Shown piece after piece: positions 1 to 12,000 of a stretch of 64,000 nucleotides of DNA (position 1 is its first letter; every line of letters starts with the position of its first letter). Source of the DNA: Dicaeum eximium. Taxonomy: Eukaryota > Chordata > Aves > Passeriformes > Dicaeidae. Under the pieces are notes generated by a model. That model saw only the letters and a program-made list of their open reading frames with translations, did no database searches and was not told the DNA's origin. The DNA lies in the NCBI GenBank assembly GCA_013396995.1, contig VWZP01007855.1, forward strand, positions 1,373,510 through 1,437,509. Reading direction: 5' to 3'. The translations under genes were made by a program, and so were the position numbers.

Positions 1-1
1 C

Positions 2-1679
2 GGCAACACCAAGGAGAAAATCGCCTTCTTCGCAGCCCAGCAGTGCAGCGGCAACGCCCGCACGGGCTCCATGAAAATCAAGAGCACGTGGGACATCGAC
101 GGGAGAACGGCCAAACGCAGGAAAAAATCGGTGGATCTTAAAAAAGCCAAAATTCAACTGGAAAGAACGAGGGAGGCGAACGGCAGGTGCTCGCAGCCGG
201 AGCCGTTCGCCTGCGGCGTCGAGCACTGCTCGGTGCACGGCGACGGCGGCGAGGGCGCCTTCCCGGGCCGCTCGCTGTCGGTCATCGAGATGGTGGCGTT
301 CCTGGAGCAGCGGGCCAGCGCCCTGCTGGTGGACTGTGCCAAGACCTGTACGGCCACCGCCAGGCCCAGCGCCCAGCCCAAGGCCGCCCTGCCCGGCCCC
401 GACCCCTTCTCGTCGGGCGAGGCGCAGGCGGAGGCGCAGGGCGAGCCCGTGCGCGTGCTGGACATGGTGGCCAGGCTGGAGTCCGAGTGCCTGAGGCGGC
501 AGAGCGAGCGCGAGCCCGGCGGCCNCTCCGGGGGACGGGCTGGGGGAGGCGGGGGTGGCAGAGGCCGGGTACGGAGGTCGCTGTGGCCCTCTGGGTGACA
601 CCGAGCTGTGGGACGGCGGCGCCTCCGCCCCGCAGCCGTTTCCTTCGGGGCTGGATACCCGGGTGGGGAATGTGAATTCGGGACTTGGCCACGCGGTGTT
701 GGCCATGACAGCTGGCAGGAGTGACACTGGAACGCGGATTGAGCCTCCCAGGGCTCTGCTGGCCCCGTGTCCGGCTGCTGCCAGGATGCCGCCGGATCCC
801 TTGCGGAGCAAGAACGCGACTGTTGATTGTACGTCGAAAGAGCCTGTGATTTTCCCAAAGCATCCTGCTAGGAAGGAGCCCTTATGCATCAGTATATCAG
901 CCACCAAGACAGAGGAGGGGCGCAGGAAGGAGAAGCTCTCCAATTCTGGTGAGGATTCACTCCCAGGGAGGCTGTTTTTCCTCCAGGGTGAGCAGCCTGC
1001 TGCTCACAAGCAGCAGCCACGGCGGGAGAGTACCCAGGAGAAGCCAGGGGAAGTAGCCCAAAATGAGGATGAGGATGCTGTGGCATCGGGTAGATCGTGT
1101 GTCAGAAGCAGTGTCCCTACAGAGCCATCGACCCCTTCTGTCCCTGCCACAGAAGGGGCTTTGCAAGTACTTGATGCTTCCTGCCTGAAGCGGCAGGTTT
1201 CCCATGACTTTCTGGAGACCAGGTTTAAAATCCAGCAGCTTTTGGAGCCTCAGCAGTACATGGCCTTCTTGCCTCACCACATCATCGTGAAGATCTTTGG
1301 GTTGCTTCCCACCAGGAGCCTGGTTGCCCTGAAATGCACTTGCTACTACTTCAAGTTCATCATTGAGTACTACAACATCAGGCCGGCCGACTCGCGCTGG
1401 GTGCGCGACCCTCGCTACCGGGAGGACCCTTGCAAGCAGTGCAAGAAGAAATACGTGAAGGGGGACGTGTCCCTGTGCCGCTGGCACCCCAAGCCCTACT
1501 GCCAGGCTCTGCCCTACGGGCCTGGCTACTGGATGTGCTGTCACCGCTCCCAGAAGGGCATCCCAGGCTGTAAGTTGGGTCTCCATGACAATCACTGGGT
1601 CCCCGCCTGCCACAGCTTTAACCGTGCGATCCATAAGAAAACCCGAGGAGCGGGAGCGGAGGTGGAAGAGGAATATTAG
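2..1679 (+). CDS. FBXO34: FBXO34, F-box only protein 34 (5' end outside window; frame broken at an N)
   Basis: This is a substrate-recognition subunit of an SCF-type ubiquitin ligase; its substrates are poorly known. Reading starts in frame at base 2 (GNTKEKIAFFAAQQCS...), so roughly the first 120 residues of the vertebrate protein lie upstream. The first part runs in frame from 2 to 524 and includes the conserved SVIEMVAFLEQRAS and VRVLDMVARLESECL segments. An N at 525 is followed by a shift of reading frame, and the protein resumes from about 528 to the TAG at 1677-1679. The F-box is encoded at about 1250-1375 (YMAFLPHHIIVKIF, then LVALKCTCYYF). The C-terminal part at about 1425-1620 is rich in Cys and His (CKQCKKKY, CRWHPKPYC, WMCCHRS, GCKLGLHDNHW), typical of FBXO34/FBXO46. 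The C-terminal 150 residues match FBXO34 as I know it almost residue for residue. The long coding exon is intronless here, as expected for this gene. Confidence 0.95.
525..525. other. Single N inside FBXO34 coding sequence (assembly gap)
   Basis: The reading frame before the N (codons starting at 521) and after it (codons starting at 528) differ, so the stretch of four bases 524-527 does not carry a whole number of codons. The gap is discussed under findings. Confidence 0.9.
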
Positions 1680-2258
1680 TGCACAAACACTTTCCTGCAA
1701 GATTGTTTGGGATAGGAGGAGGAGGAGATTCTCATGCCTTGTGCTGTTTACAGTGTATATAATTGTCGTGATTTTTTTTTTCCCCCCCCACAGGGCTGTG
1801 AAACTGCACATACTTAAACACAAGAGCCTTTACCTTTTAGATTAAAAGAGAGCTTTTAGTCCATCTCTGTAAATAACACTATAAAAACTAATTGTACATA
1901 CAGAGTCTACAGCTGGCTGAACAAGGTAACCCCTACAATGCAGCTATCCCAGTGTTGCGGCTATAGGTGTGTGTGTTTTTAAGTGTCTTGTTTCAAAATC
2001 TGTATATCCTGTATAATATATGAATGTTTCTGAGAAGAAACTCTAAATAGGTAAAGGTCAACTTGTTTAAAGAAGCTGCAGACAACTTAACTGGACAACC
2101 TGAAACTTAGACTATAGAACAGATCCATTATAGTAGCACGGCAGTGGATTAAAAAAAAGAAAAAAAAAGAGAAGAATATTATTGTATAGTCAGAATATAA
2201 AAAAAGTTCTTGTCTACCTTACCCATGATGTCTGGTTGGGGTTTTTTTTTTTTACATA

Positions 2259-2264
2259 AATAAA
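2259..2264 (+). terminator. Polyadenylation signal AATAAA, FBXO34
   Basis: Canonical AATAAA about 580 bp after the FBXO34 stop codon, preceded by a 12-T run. Confidence 0.5.
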
Positions 2265-2319
2265 ATGTGCATTCTAGATCTGCCTTACCAGACTTTCTCT
2301 TGTAAGACTTTTGCCCCAA

Positions 2320-2325
2320 AATAAA
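2320..2325 (+). terminator. Second polyadenylation signal AATAAA, FBXO34
   Basis: Canonical AATAAA 61 bp after the first one, so two closely spaced 3' ends are possible. Confidence 0.45.
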
Positions 2326-2345
2326 AAATGCTGTAAAACACGTGG

Positions 2346-4902
2346 CAGAAACTTGGTGCTGTGCTGTAGCTCAGATGTGCAATGTGCTTTCTCTAGCAAA
2401 CCTGTCCTCCTACTGACAAAGAAACAAAAACCCCCCAAATCTCTAGTACCTGGAGAACTCCCTGCTGTAACATTCACAGGTTCCAGCTTTTCCTTTCCTT
2501 CCTGCCAGCCCTGCATGCAGCAGAGGCTCCTTTCATCAGGAATTCTGGTGCTAGGTGTGTAAAGCTTGCAAAAATCAGGCACTTTGTGGTCCTCCTGCTG
2601 CTTGGCTCTTGTGTGGGCACTGCCCCATTCCCAGGATGCTCAAGGCCGGAATGTGGGTCCAGCAGGATGAGTGTGGAGTTGGCTCTGTGACGTGCTGGAA
2701 GCTTTCCTGTGCTCTGTATGGATTTGTCCCTTGCAAGAAGACTCCTTGCAGAGCTTTGCCCTGCTCTGTGCAGCCCTGGTCTCTCCTGGCAGCGCTCCAG
2801 GGGAGCTGCAGCGGTTTGTGTCGGATGAGCGGCGATTCCTCGCGCTCGGAGCGGGAGCAGAGGTGGCATCCACGGCACAGCTTCCCTGGATCCTTTCTGT
2901 CCTGCTGTGCTGTGAGCCAGAGCTCAGCCTCCTGTTACAGCCCTCACAGGGGGATGGTTTGGCAGCCTGGGGATGGAGCCTGGCAGTGCAGCAGCCCCTC
3001 TCCAGGAGCCCAGCGCAGCGCCAGCCGTGCCTTTGGCCACGTCCCTTCTGTCCCCACACTTGGTGCTGTTGCTGTTCCTCTGCCCCTTCTCAGGGCACAG
3101 ATGGACTCCTGGCTCTCACCATTCCGGCTGGAGCAGCCAAAATCTCTGACCTGGTGCAAGAAGAGCTGGTGCCACCTTCCCATGGGGCTCACCTCGGGCT
3201 TTCCTCTGCCCTGCAAACCCCAAGGAGCTGCTGGGAAGGGCAGGGATGGGGTGGCCCTGCACTGGCTCATCCTGTTCTCTGTCATTTGGTGCTGGAAAAC
3301 TGCTGGCTGTGGGGGCCAGGCTGAGCCACCCCCCTCCACCTGCCCTGGGCTCACAGGGAGTGACTGGCCTGGAGCGTGAGGAGGACAGAAGAGGGTTTGA
3401 AGGCTTTTGTTCTTTCCTTTAACAGTGAGAGAAGGAAAATCGAGCCCTGGCAGCCTGAAGTGTGGGTTTGGTGAGCTCGGGCTTTGCAGGGAGGTTTAAA
3501 GGATGTGCTGGTTTTATATTTTGCCCTCACCTGCTCCTGCCACCCACTGGGTGTCAGCCGCCCCTCCCGGAGCTGCTGAGCCTCCCTGCACCGCAGACAT
3601 GATGACAACCAGGAGGAATGAAATTAGGAATCTAAAAGAAGGGTGTGGCTGCCTTGTAACCGGCTGGGAAGAGGGAGAGGAAAAGTGGGATCCCTCCTTA
3701 ATCCCTGACTTCATCCTCTAACGGGGCTCAGGCTTCACCCAAACTTCCATCTGCTCCCTCGGCTGCGCCCGGACCAGCAGCACAACAACCTCCAGGTGTT
3801 GTTTGGCCAAAGCCATCGGCATCAAAGACCTTCAGCTTAATTTGGATTAGGGGAAAAGGGAAAGAAGCTGCTTTCCTGCCCCCACCGCCCAGGACTCTGG
3901 AAAACTTGAGGCTGACAGCAGCGAGGAAAGTCCCTGCGAGGCTGGAATGGAGTGGCGGAGGAAAATATTTTGTAATTAGATAAGGGGCCAGTGAGGTCAT
4001 TTTGTTTGGAACAGGATGTGAGATTTTGGTCACTTTTGTTGAACAAGCGGAAAAATGAGGATAAAATAATATCATGAGGCTATTTTGTTCTTGGAGCAGG
4101 TAAATGCAGAGGACAACTCGCTGTCTACCCTACCCCATCCTGCCCTCCCCCCAGGCTGGCTGGGGAGCGTGGGCTGGTTTAAACATCATTTATTACATTG
4201 TCTGCCGGAACTGTCCCTCCTGCACAGCACTGCTGTTAAAAATTGTTTCACAGAGCAAGCTTTTGCATCCAGAAGTGGGTTGGTTCTGAGTGTTGCCATG
4301 CTGAGCTGCCTGCAGGCTCTTTTTTTTTCCCTGTAACGTTGTAAAATGCAGATTTCTGTTTCCTTAAGGGATGGTTCAGGGAGAAGCCAAGGTCTGATGA
4401 ATGTTAGGGTTTTGGGTTTTTTTCCTAAGAAGCAATTAAAAAAAAAAATAAAATCCAGTGTTGGATTTACAAAGTTCAGTGTTTAGAACTGAGGGTGAAG
4501 AGCTGCACCATGTGCTCGACTTCCCTGCCTGAGAGCATTTGGAGTGTCTGGACTGAATTTCCAGATAGGCCTGCAAAGAAGTTGTAATAACAGTTCCATT
4601 GTCCATAAGCTTCCAGTTTTCATCAAGCTCTGGGGCTCTCCTGGCATGGACAGCACTAAGAAAGCTGCCTGTGGCTGAGCCTTGTGGTTGGGCTCTTGCT
4701 CCATCCTGGCTGTTTCTGCTGCAGCTTTTGCCTTTGCTGGGCCCTGTTCCCTGTGGAGAAATCCTGGGATGCTGCAGCAGAGTTCAGCTGCTTGTGTTGG
4801 AGCCAGGTCCCTTCCTGCAGCCTCTGCCCTGTGCCAGCCCTGGAGCTGTCGATGAGGCCACGGAAAAGCTCCAAGGGCTGGAGCCCCTCTGCTCTGGAGC
4901 CA
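2346..4902. other. Convergent spacer downstream of FBXO34
   Basis: GC-moderate sequence with long chance open frames (for example 2555-3379 on +) but no recognisable domain, no codon-level conservation I can recognise and no splice structure. An AATAAA within an A-rich stretch near 4449 could serve a longer FBXO34 transcript. Confidence 0.5.
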
Positions 4903-5288
4903 GGTGGGAGAGCTGGGGGTGCTCACCTGGAGAGGAGAAGGCTCCAGGGAGAGCTCAGAGCCCCTTGCAGGGCCTGAAGGGACTCCAGGAGAGCTGGAGA
5001 GGGACTGGGGACAAGGGATGGAGGGACAGGACACAGGGAATGGCTCCCACTGCCAGAGGGCAGGAACAGATGGGATATGGGAAGGAATTCTTTACTATAA
5101 GGGTGGGCAGGCCCTGGCACAGGGTACCCAGAGGAGCTGTGGCTGTCCTTGGATCCCTGGGAGTGTCCAAGGCCAGGCTGGATGGGGCTTGGAGCAGCCT
5201 GGTCTAGGGGAAGGTGTCCCTGCCACAGCAGGGGGTGGAATGAGGTGATCTTTAAGGTCTCTTCCAAGCCAAACCATGCTAGGATTTC
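4903..5288 (+). repeat. CR1 LINE 3' end, sense
   Basis: Contains the avian CR1 3' signature: a CTGGAGAGGAGAAGGCTCCA block, a GTGGGCAGGCCCTGGCACAGG block, and the terminal GATCTTTAAGGTC...CCAAGCCAAACCAT segment. It is about 385 bp long, 5'-truncated as usual for CR1. Confidence 0.88.
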
Positions 5289-6209
5289 ACACCTGCACAA
5301 AACTGCACTGACAGATCCAACCTGGGTCTCAACTCCCACTTCTTGCTCGGTGGAAATGGTGCTGAAGCCTCACCCGGGGCTGTTCCCCCTTCCCACCTTT
5401 GGCTGCCTTTGGCTGGTCCAGAAAAACCCGGTGTGGGGACAGGTGAGGGCCCTGTCAGCTGCTCTCCTGCCACAAACCAGAGTGGGCAGAGGACAAAAGC
5501 TGCTGATGCTGCTGGTCCTGCTTAAGCAGAAGTGGCCTGAGCATTCTGAGCTCAGCTCAGGCCCAGACTGCTCTGCCCCTGGCCATCAACTGCCCCAGCT
5601 CTGTGCCAGGAGCCCCAGCTGGCTGCTGCTCCCACTCCTGAGTGTCCAGCAGCAAGAATCACAGGGCCATGGGTCCTCCCCATCCAGTATGTCACAGAAA
5701 ATGGACTGGCAGGGGTTGTTTCTCCTCCCTCGTCCAGCAGCCTGTGAACCATGGGCTGCCAGGCCAGCGGGCAGAGCCTGCTTGGCCCTTCCCCATCCCT
5801 GCAGCCCTGACACGCTTCACTTAATAACTCCACCCTTCAAAAGACACCTTCTTGCATCCTGAAATGAGCCTTTGCATGCAGAAGGAATCCACCACCTGCA
5901 GAAACATCCCCCAGCACGGGAGCAGCCCCGAGCCAGGCCCACCCGAGAGCTTTGTCCGTTTACATGTACATAGAGGGATGTGTGTGTGTGTGTTGTGCAG
6001 GACTCCACCCCCTGCTCCCACGGAGATGCAGTTATTTTATGTAAGAGTATTTTTTTAGAATGGGTATTGCTTATTCCACCGCTGTTTGACTGATTTGCAC
6101 TGTAACAGGTCTGGTCCCTGTGATGCTTTGAAGGCTGGAAATTCTTGTGTACTTTGCCCAGCACGGTGAAAAACAAACCACAAAGTAACAGTCATAAATA
6201 TACAACTTT
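5289..6209. other. Spacer between FBXO34 and ATG14 3' ends
   Basis: No gene or recognised repeat. It holds a short (TG)n run near 5979-5992 and chance open frames only. Confidence 0.4.
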
Positions 6210-8785
6210 AAAAAAAAAATACTGTTAAAGATTTATTGCAATAATACAATAAAATTTAGAAGGAAAAAAAAAAAAACCAAAAACCAAACCAAACCATTTG
6301 TGTTTAGTTACATCTTAAGTCCAGAAGTTGTGAGAGGGGCCGTGAGTTTCCCCAGGTGGAAAAGCCACCCCGGGTGTCCCAGCTGAGACCCTGCACAGGC
6401 ACCTGATTTTCGGCACAGGGCTGGGCCCTCGAAATCAGGCTCTGCCTTGGCAGCCCAAATTGGCCACCCCAGGTCACTGGTCACGACCAGAAGTCCCGGC
6501 CCGAACTGAAATTCCCGTGTTCATGCTACACAAAAAGTTTTGTAAACTCTCAGCTGGCTGCTGTCAACTATTTATAATTACAGATATTCCTGCCCTCCCT
6601 CCCCCACCCCCCCAAACAACCTGGGAAACGAATCCTGGTGATTGCACTCAAGGTTTGGACACACATAATTCTTCCTCAGCTACACATGTGCAAAACACTT
6701 TTAAAAAAACCACCACAACCTTGTGTTCTGTTACAAAAAAAGGTTCCATGAAAAGCCCCACCCCAAACCATTTGAACACCCTCACGGTGCCCTTGTGCAC
6801 TTTCAGAGTATGACAGGGTTGCAAATAAATTATTTTGGAAAACATGGATAGGAAGTATATGGCTTAGAAAAGTTATTGTGTTGGATTTTCTTTCCCTAAG
6901 TTCAGTGACAGTGCACGAAGCTGAGTCATGGCCTGACCTTCCGGGGCTCAAAGCACAAAGGCAGCAGTGAAGAAGGGACTGAAATGCCTATTAAAAAACA
7001 ACAACAAAAAGATATTTAGATGGTGGGGTCCAGTGCAAAATCCACGGGGAAGCAGAAGGGGCTGGGCTGTGAGCCCAGTTTCCAATACTGGCGTGTGCTG
7101 GTTGCTCAGAGCTGCGAGTATAAAGTGCTGTGAGCCAGCAGAGCCCAAAGCCCCGGGCTCAGCCTGACACTGGCTCCCCTCAGGCTGCAGTAGTCCAGGG
7201 GCCTGGGCTGTTCTAAAACAAACCCAACTCTTGGAGCAGAGGAGCGGCAGGAGCGAGGGCAGTGGTGTCTGACGTGCACGGGGCTTGCGCGGAGTTAAGG
7301 GTCTTTGGTTTTAAAAAAAAAAAAGAAAAAAAGAAAAAAGAAACTACTGACAACAGATGCCCAGCTCAGGGCTTAAGAGAAGCAGCTGCCGTGGAGGGAT
7401 GGGCTCAGCCAGGCCCTGGCATGGGGCACATGGGTGTCACTGCCACACCTGGCTTCCCACCCCTCCTGCGTGGGGACAGGGCAGCGCTGGCCAGCCTGGA
7501 GAGGAAGAGAGAATCCACCACAAAAGACCCTGTGAGGTGGCTGGGAAAGCCAGCCCTGGAGCTGGGATTGGGCAGGGATGTGCCTCTGTCACCTCATCCT
7601 CGTTAGGAGCTGTGTCCCCACAAGCTGTGGGGCAGTGGCAGAAATCCTCCCTGGTGGAGGGAGGGCAGGAGGCTCTTCCCTTGGCTGGCCCCGTGGAGGA
7701 ACTTCCCAGCTCCAAATGTAAACGTTGGAAGCTCTGCTGAGCAAACCACCCGTGGGTGCCCCAAACTGCAAGGCAGAGGAAGAGGAAGAGCCCTTGCTCA
7801 CCGTGTCACCATTCAGCACCCACCTCCCAGGGTTCCACCAGCCAGCTGTGCCAGGGAAACGAAACCAACTTCTTGGCAGTCAGTAAACAACAAACCCCAC
7901 CATGAACATACAATAAAATAAGGTTAAAAACACATGTGGTGTGGAGAGTGTGACTTTACCAAAACTGGCTTGAAATGAGGTTTTTCTAATGCTAAAAAAT
8001 GGCAACATGGTGTGGTAACTGATGGATATTATTGCAACAATGCAATTCTGTATCAGCATCGAATGTGGGTCTAGCAAGAGAACGTCCAGTGTTTCTTTGG
8101 TGTATGGTATTAAGAGTACAGAGCCTGTGTGCCTCAGCACAACACAAAACTTCTACACCTACCAGTGGAAGCAGCATGAAACAAGCCAGTTTTCTATGGC
8201 CAAACTGGGTAAAGATTCACAACCAAATCTAAACCAAGAGCAATTTGCTATGTGAATTCCCTGTCCATGCTGATCGTTTGTATTAAAAATATGGCAACAG
8301 AGATTAGAAAACATGTTAAAAATGCATAATCTTCATGTCCTGAATGAAAAAAATTTAGAAATACACATTTTTGCATTATGCAAGACCGAGTTAAAACACA
8401 CACACAAAGGAAAAACCCTGTAAGGAGTTAAGAAAGTGGGAACTGCACTTGCACCACTGTCCAGACCACGCCCTGAGCATCCTGGTCCAAACACTCCAAA
8501 ATCTGCTTCTTCTTCAGAAACTAGAGCAGGAGGTTGCTGGGTCCTTTGACAATCCTCGATGCAGACAGAACCAAGACACGAAGTGCCCTTGCAGAATCCG
8601 TCGGGAGCACGGAGCTAATTTACAAAACGGGGCGGTCACAGTCAGCTTGGGTACATAAAAAGGTTTCCTCCGGTTTACAAAACGGAACTCTGACCTTTCC
8701 TTTGTTCCAGGCACTACTTAACTGAATAGGTGAAGGCTGACTACAGCACAGTCGGGGGGGTTCCTGGCACAGCCCCGTGTGCCCG
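6210..8785 (-). other. ATG14: ATG14 3' untranslated region (probable)
   Basis: About 2.6 kb between the ATG14 stop codon and the first good minus-strand AATAAA (6237-6232). The stretch is AT-rich with no coding exon, which fits the long 3'UTR known for vertebrate ATG14. The 3' boundary is inferred from the signal position alone. Confidence 0.5.
6232..6237 (-). terminator. Polyadenylation signal AATAAA, probable ATG14
   Basis: TTTATT on the + strand, which reads AATAAA on the ATG14 strand. A + strand AATAAA at 6248-6253 sits 10 bp away and faces the other way. Confidence 0.45.
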
Positions 8786-9092
8786 CTAGCGGTGCCCGGT
8801 GTAGGCCTTGAACCAGGAGGTGACGGAGGCGGCGGCGGACGAGATCATCCCGCCCGCGCTGCTGCTGGCGATGGGCTGGGACACCTGGCTGCTCTGGCTC
8901 TGCAGCATCTCCACCTGCTGCGAGGGGATGTCACAGAACCTGGGGCTGGGCAGGTTCTCCCAGTCCGTGCCCAGGTCGGTCTCCTCGTCACTCACGTGCT
9001 CGTCGCCGCTCTCGTCCGTCTCGCCCGCCGCGCTGGGCTCCACGAACTCCATGGAGTCCTCCAGGTCAGCGCTGATTTCGAAGGGGCCGGAC
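8786..9092 (-). CDS. ATG14: ATG14 coding exon 10 (BATS domain)
   Basis: 307 nt, residues 392-493 and the TAG stop at 8788-8786. It encodes the acidic SDEETDLGTDWENLPSPRFC segment and the amphipathic C-terminal helix of the BATS domain, which binds curved, PI3P-containing membrane. Acceptor CTACAG|GTCCGG. Confidence 0.97.
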
Positions 9093-12000
9093 CTGTAGGT
9101 GGGGACACGGTGCCATCAGTCCCTCTGTCCTCTTGCCCCACAGCACCCTGCTCTGCCCCCTCTCTATCAGCCGGCAGAGAGCTGCAGAGGGAACTTGGTG
9201 TCACCCCCGTGGATGTAACACAAACACTTGGCTGAGGAAGGGTCAGGGTTCCAGACCACGGAGCAGGAACGGTGGGAGAGCAGTTCTGCTCTGGCAGGGA
9301 TAGAGAAACACACAGCTGAGAAAGCTACTGGTGATAACTCAGGGCTCCACTGGTGGGAATCTGGGCTTGATGTGGAGCAGCTTTAATTTCCAACACCAGC
9401 CCTGGCAAGGCCGAGAGAGCTCAGCTCTGTCAGGCTGTACCCTGCAACTCACAGGTCTGGCACAACTCACCAGTGCAGACTTCCCACTCTGCCCCGAGCA
9501 ATGCCTCAAGCTCTTTCTCACTCTGAGGTTGGCCACACACTGGAGCAGGCTGCCCAGAGAGGCTGAGGGGTCTCCCCTGGAGACACTCCAAACCCCACCA
9601 CACAGAATCACAGAGTGGGTCAGGCTGGAAGTCACCACAGTGGTCCAGTCTCCCTGCTCCAGCAGGGTCATCCCAGAGCACAGGATTGTGTCCAGATGGC
9701 TCTGGAATATCTCCAGTGAGGGAGACTCCACACCCTCTCTGGTGTCTGCACAGGGAAGTTCTTCCTCATGTTCAGGGGGAAGTTGTGGGCATCAGCTCCT
9801 GCTCGTTCCTCTGGTGCCACTGCTGGCCCCCAGGAGCAGAGCCTGGTCTGTCTCTGAGCCCTCCCTGCAGATAGGGACAGACAGGGCTGAGGGTCCCTCT
9901 CAGCTGGACAGCCCCAGCTCCCTCAGCCTTTCCTGGGCACGGAGATGCTCCTGTCGTGGGCACTGGCCCTGCTCTGAGCAGGGCCATGGGCTGGATCTCC
10001 AGGGTCCTGCAGGGTCCCACCTGTGCTGTGACTCGAGAGTTCCCTGCTGCCACTGCCTGGTGGGAGAGGCGATTGCATCCTGTCCTATCCCACTGCTTTG
10101 GGCTGCCTGGATTCCATGGAAAAAGGGCAATCCCCACGGCAAGCAGTGTCCCTGACAGAGTTCACTCCAAGCCACAGAACAGCCCCATGAACATGAGCAA
10201 GAATTTGATGGAATCATGGAATTATTTAGGCTGGAAAAGACCCCCAAGATCACTGAGTCCAACCATTAAACATAGTAATCATTTAAGACAGGCAAGAATT
10301 TATCCAGCCTTAGTGGGAGAAGCCTTAAGCAGTGATTTGTCATGGGAAATATTAATCCAGACAATTAAAGCTTGGTAAAATTATAATCATATGAAAACAG
10401 CAGCACATAAAGGAGATTGTCAGGCAACCACAGGCTTAGGTATCTAAACGAAAACGACGAGAGCTGGTTGCTGCAAACTTTGCAGCCAGCTGAGAAATTA
10501 AAGGCAAACACTCCTCTTTCATAATCTGGAAAGCAATGGGACCTCTGCCTCCTGGCAAAGCCTTTTGCTGAACAAGGCAACACAAGGAGGGAGTCATCAG
10601 GGCTGAGGCCAGGAGGGAACATGAGATCATCTCCAGTGACCTCCTCTAACAAGGGCCACTGCGTCCCACCCGCTCTCCCTGTCCTGAGCCCAGCAACTCC
10701 TGCCTGATGACAGCACCCATTCCAGAAACTCATCCAGCCTTCAGAGGATGACAGCAGGAAACAGAATCCCCACCTTCATTCCTGTGGGTAATTAATGTCT
10801 CTGCTAAGTGCATGTGCCTCATTTCAAGCAGCTCAGACTCTTTGCTCCCAGTGGTGTCTGTAAAGCCATTCAGCAGCCTGGTGGGTATCTTATCCAACTC
10901 TCCCATAACCCTTTCTTTTACTCTCTGGACCCAGCTGATGCATGTGGAGCTCTGTGACTCCTACACAGGTGCCCACTGCAGCCCCTGGACCCTTTAGAGC
11001 AGATGCTTTCCTTTGAGGACACAGCCGTCCATCCTCTGGGTATTTCCAGCACTCTATTCCAAGCAAGTGGCAGCAAGCACAAATTTTTGTCCAAAATCTT
11101 TTACAAAGATGTGGCTCCCCATGCCTGTGGGCTGAATCAGTAGGGATATATCCAGAGAACACAAGGAAGTGGGAACAGGCAGCTCCTCTTAGTGGCACTG
11201 CAGGTTTTTGAATAAAACCAGATCCATACAAGAGAACAAAGCAGAAAAGTAGATTTCAGAACATTACTGTGTTTAAGGGGGGAATAAAACACCAGGCACA
11301 TCAAACAAATATTTACAGACTGTCTTGGGCACAAGTGACTTGTGTCTGGGTTATCCCAATGGGGAAATCAGTGTTGTTTGCTTTCTTATATTTAACTTGT
11401 AAAAAAAATTTAAAAATTATTAAACCTGGTGTGTGCAGGCCAGAACTGACGTTCTTTTCATCATGTTCCAAGCTAAGAGAACAGTTGTCTTTAATCTTAA
11501 TTTACATATAAATGAGTATAATTTAAAGGGTCAATTTTGGTCTAGGCAGTTCATTGACTGGAAGTATTTTGGGAAAGGTTTGCCTGGGATTCTTTTCAGG
11601 GTTTGTATTACTGGATGCTCTCAGGTATTTGCATATTGGCAAGGCGTGGGCAGGGTCACACTTGGAGCATGGCAAAGCTGCCTGGCATTTGTGCTGCTGT
11701 TCCCTGGAGGGAAGGAGTTCCTGCTCCTGGGTGTAGGGGAAACAAGTCCATCATCAGCTGCAAAGCCTCCAGCTGAGCCTGCCATAGCCAGAAGCACAGC
11801 AAACACACATCTGTGAAATTTAATTCCCTACTCAGGAGCCCCTTTTTCTGTCCAGTCTTTCCTCCTCCTGGAACTACCCTGATTTCTGTGCTGAGGACTG
11901 ATCTATAGGCACAGCAGAAGAGAATTTCCCTCATAAGTAACAAAACAAAGGCATAAATTTCAAAGGGATTCAGCCACAGGGAAGTTAATATTTTGCTTTT

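Larger units (their letters stand above)
1680..2345 (+). other. FBXO34: FBXO34 3' untranslated region (minimal)
   Basis: AT-rich sequence directly after the FBXO34 stop codon, ending at two AATAAA signals. It contains short A and T runs and no plausible coding exon. Longer 3'UTR forms reaching the A-rich AATAAA near 4449 cannot be excluded from sequence alone. Confidence 0.6.

Noticed and set aside
154..863. Long minus-strand open frames opposite FBXO34
   Set aside because: Shadows of the GC-rich FBXO34 coding exon; no recognisable domain.
555..1679. FBXO34 C-terminal part as a separate gene starting at the ATG at 555
   Set aside because: The open frame continues upstream to the N at 525, and both halves belong to one FBXO34 protein.
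957..1823. 288-codon minus-strand open frame
   Set aside because: Lies opposite the conserved F-box and C-terminal region of FBXO34; sequence is not protein-like.
2555..3379. 274-codon plus-strand open frame downstream of FBXO34
   Set aside because: Overlapping open frames of similar length occur in other phases; Ser/Trp/Cys-rich with no domain, typical of GC-rich non-coding DNA.
4903..5288. Overlapping open frames at 4.6-5.4 kb as genes
   Set aside because: They sit on a CR1 LINE 3' end, which is non-coding in this part.
9331..10155. 274-codon plus-strand open frame in ATG14 intron 9
   Set aside because: Runs across two oppositely oriented CR1 fragments, so it is a chance frame through repeats.
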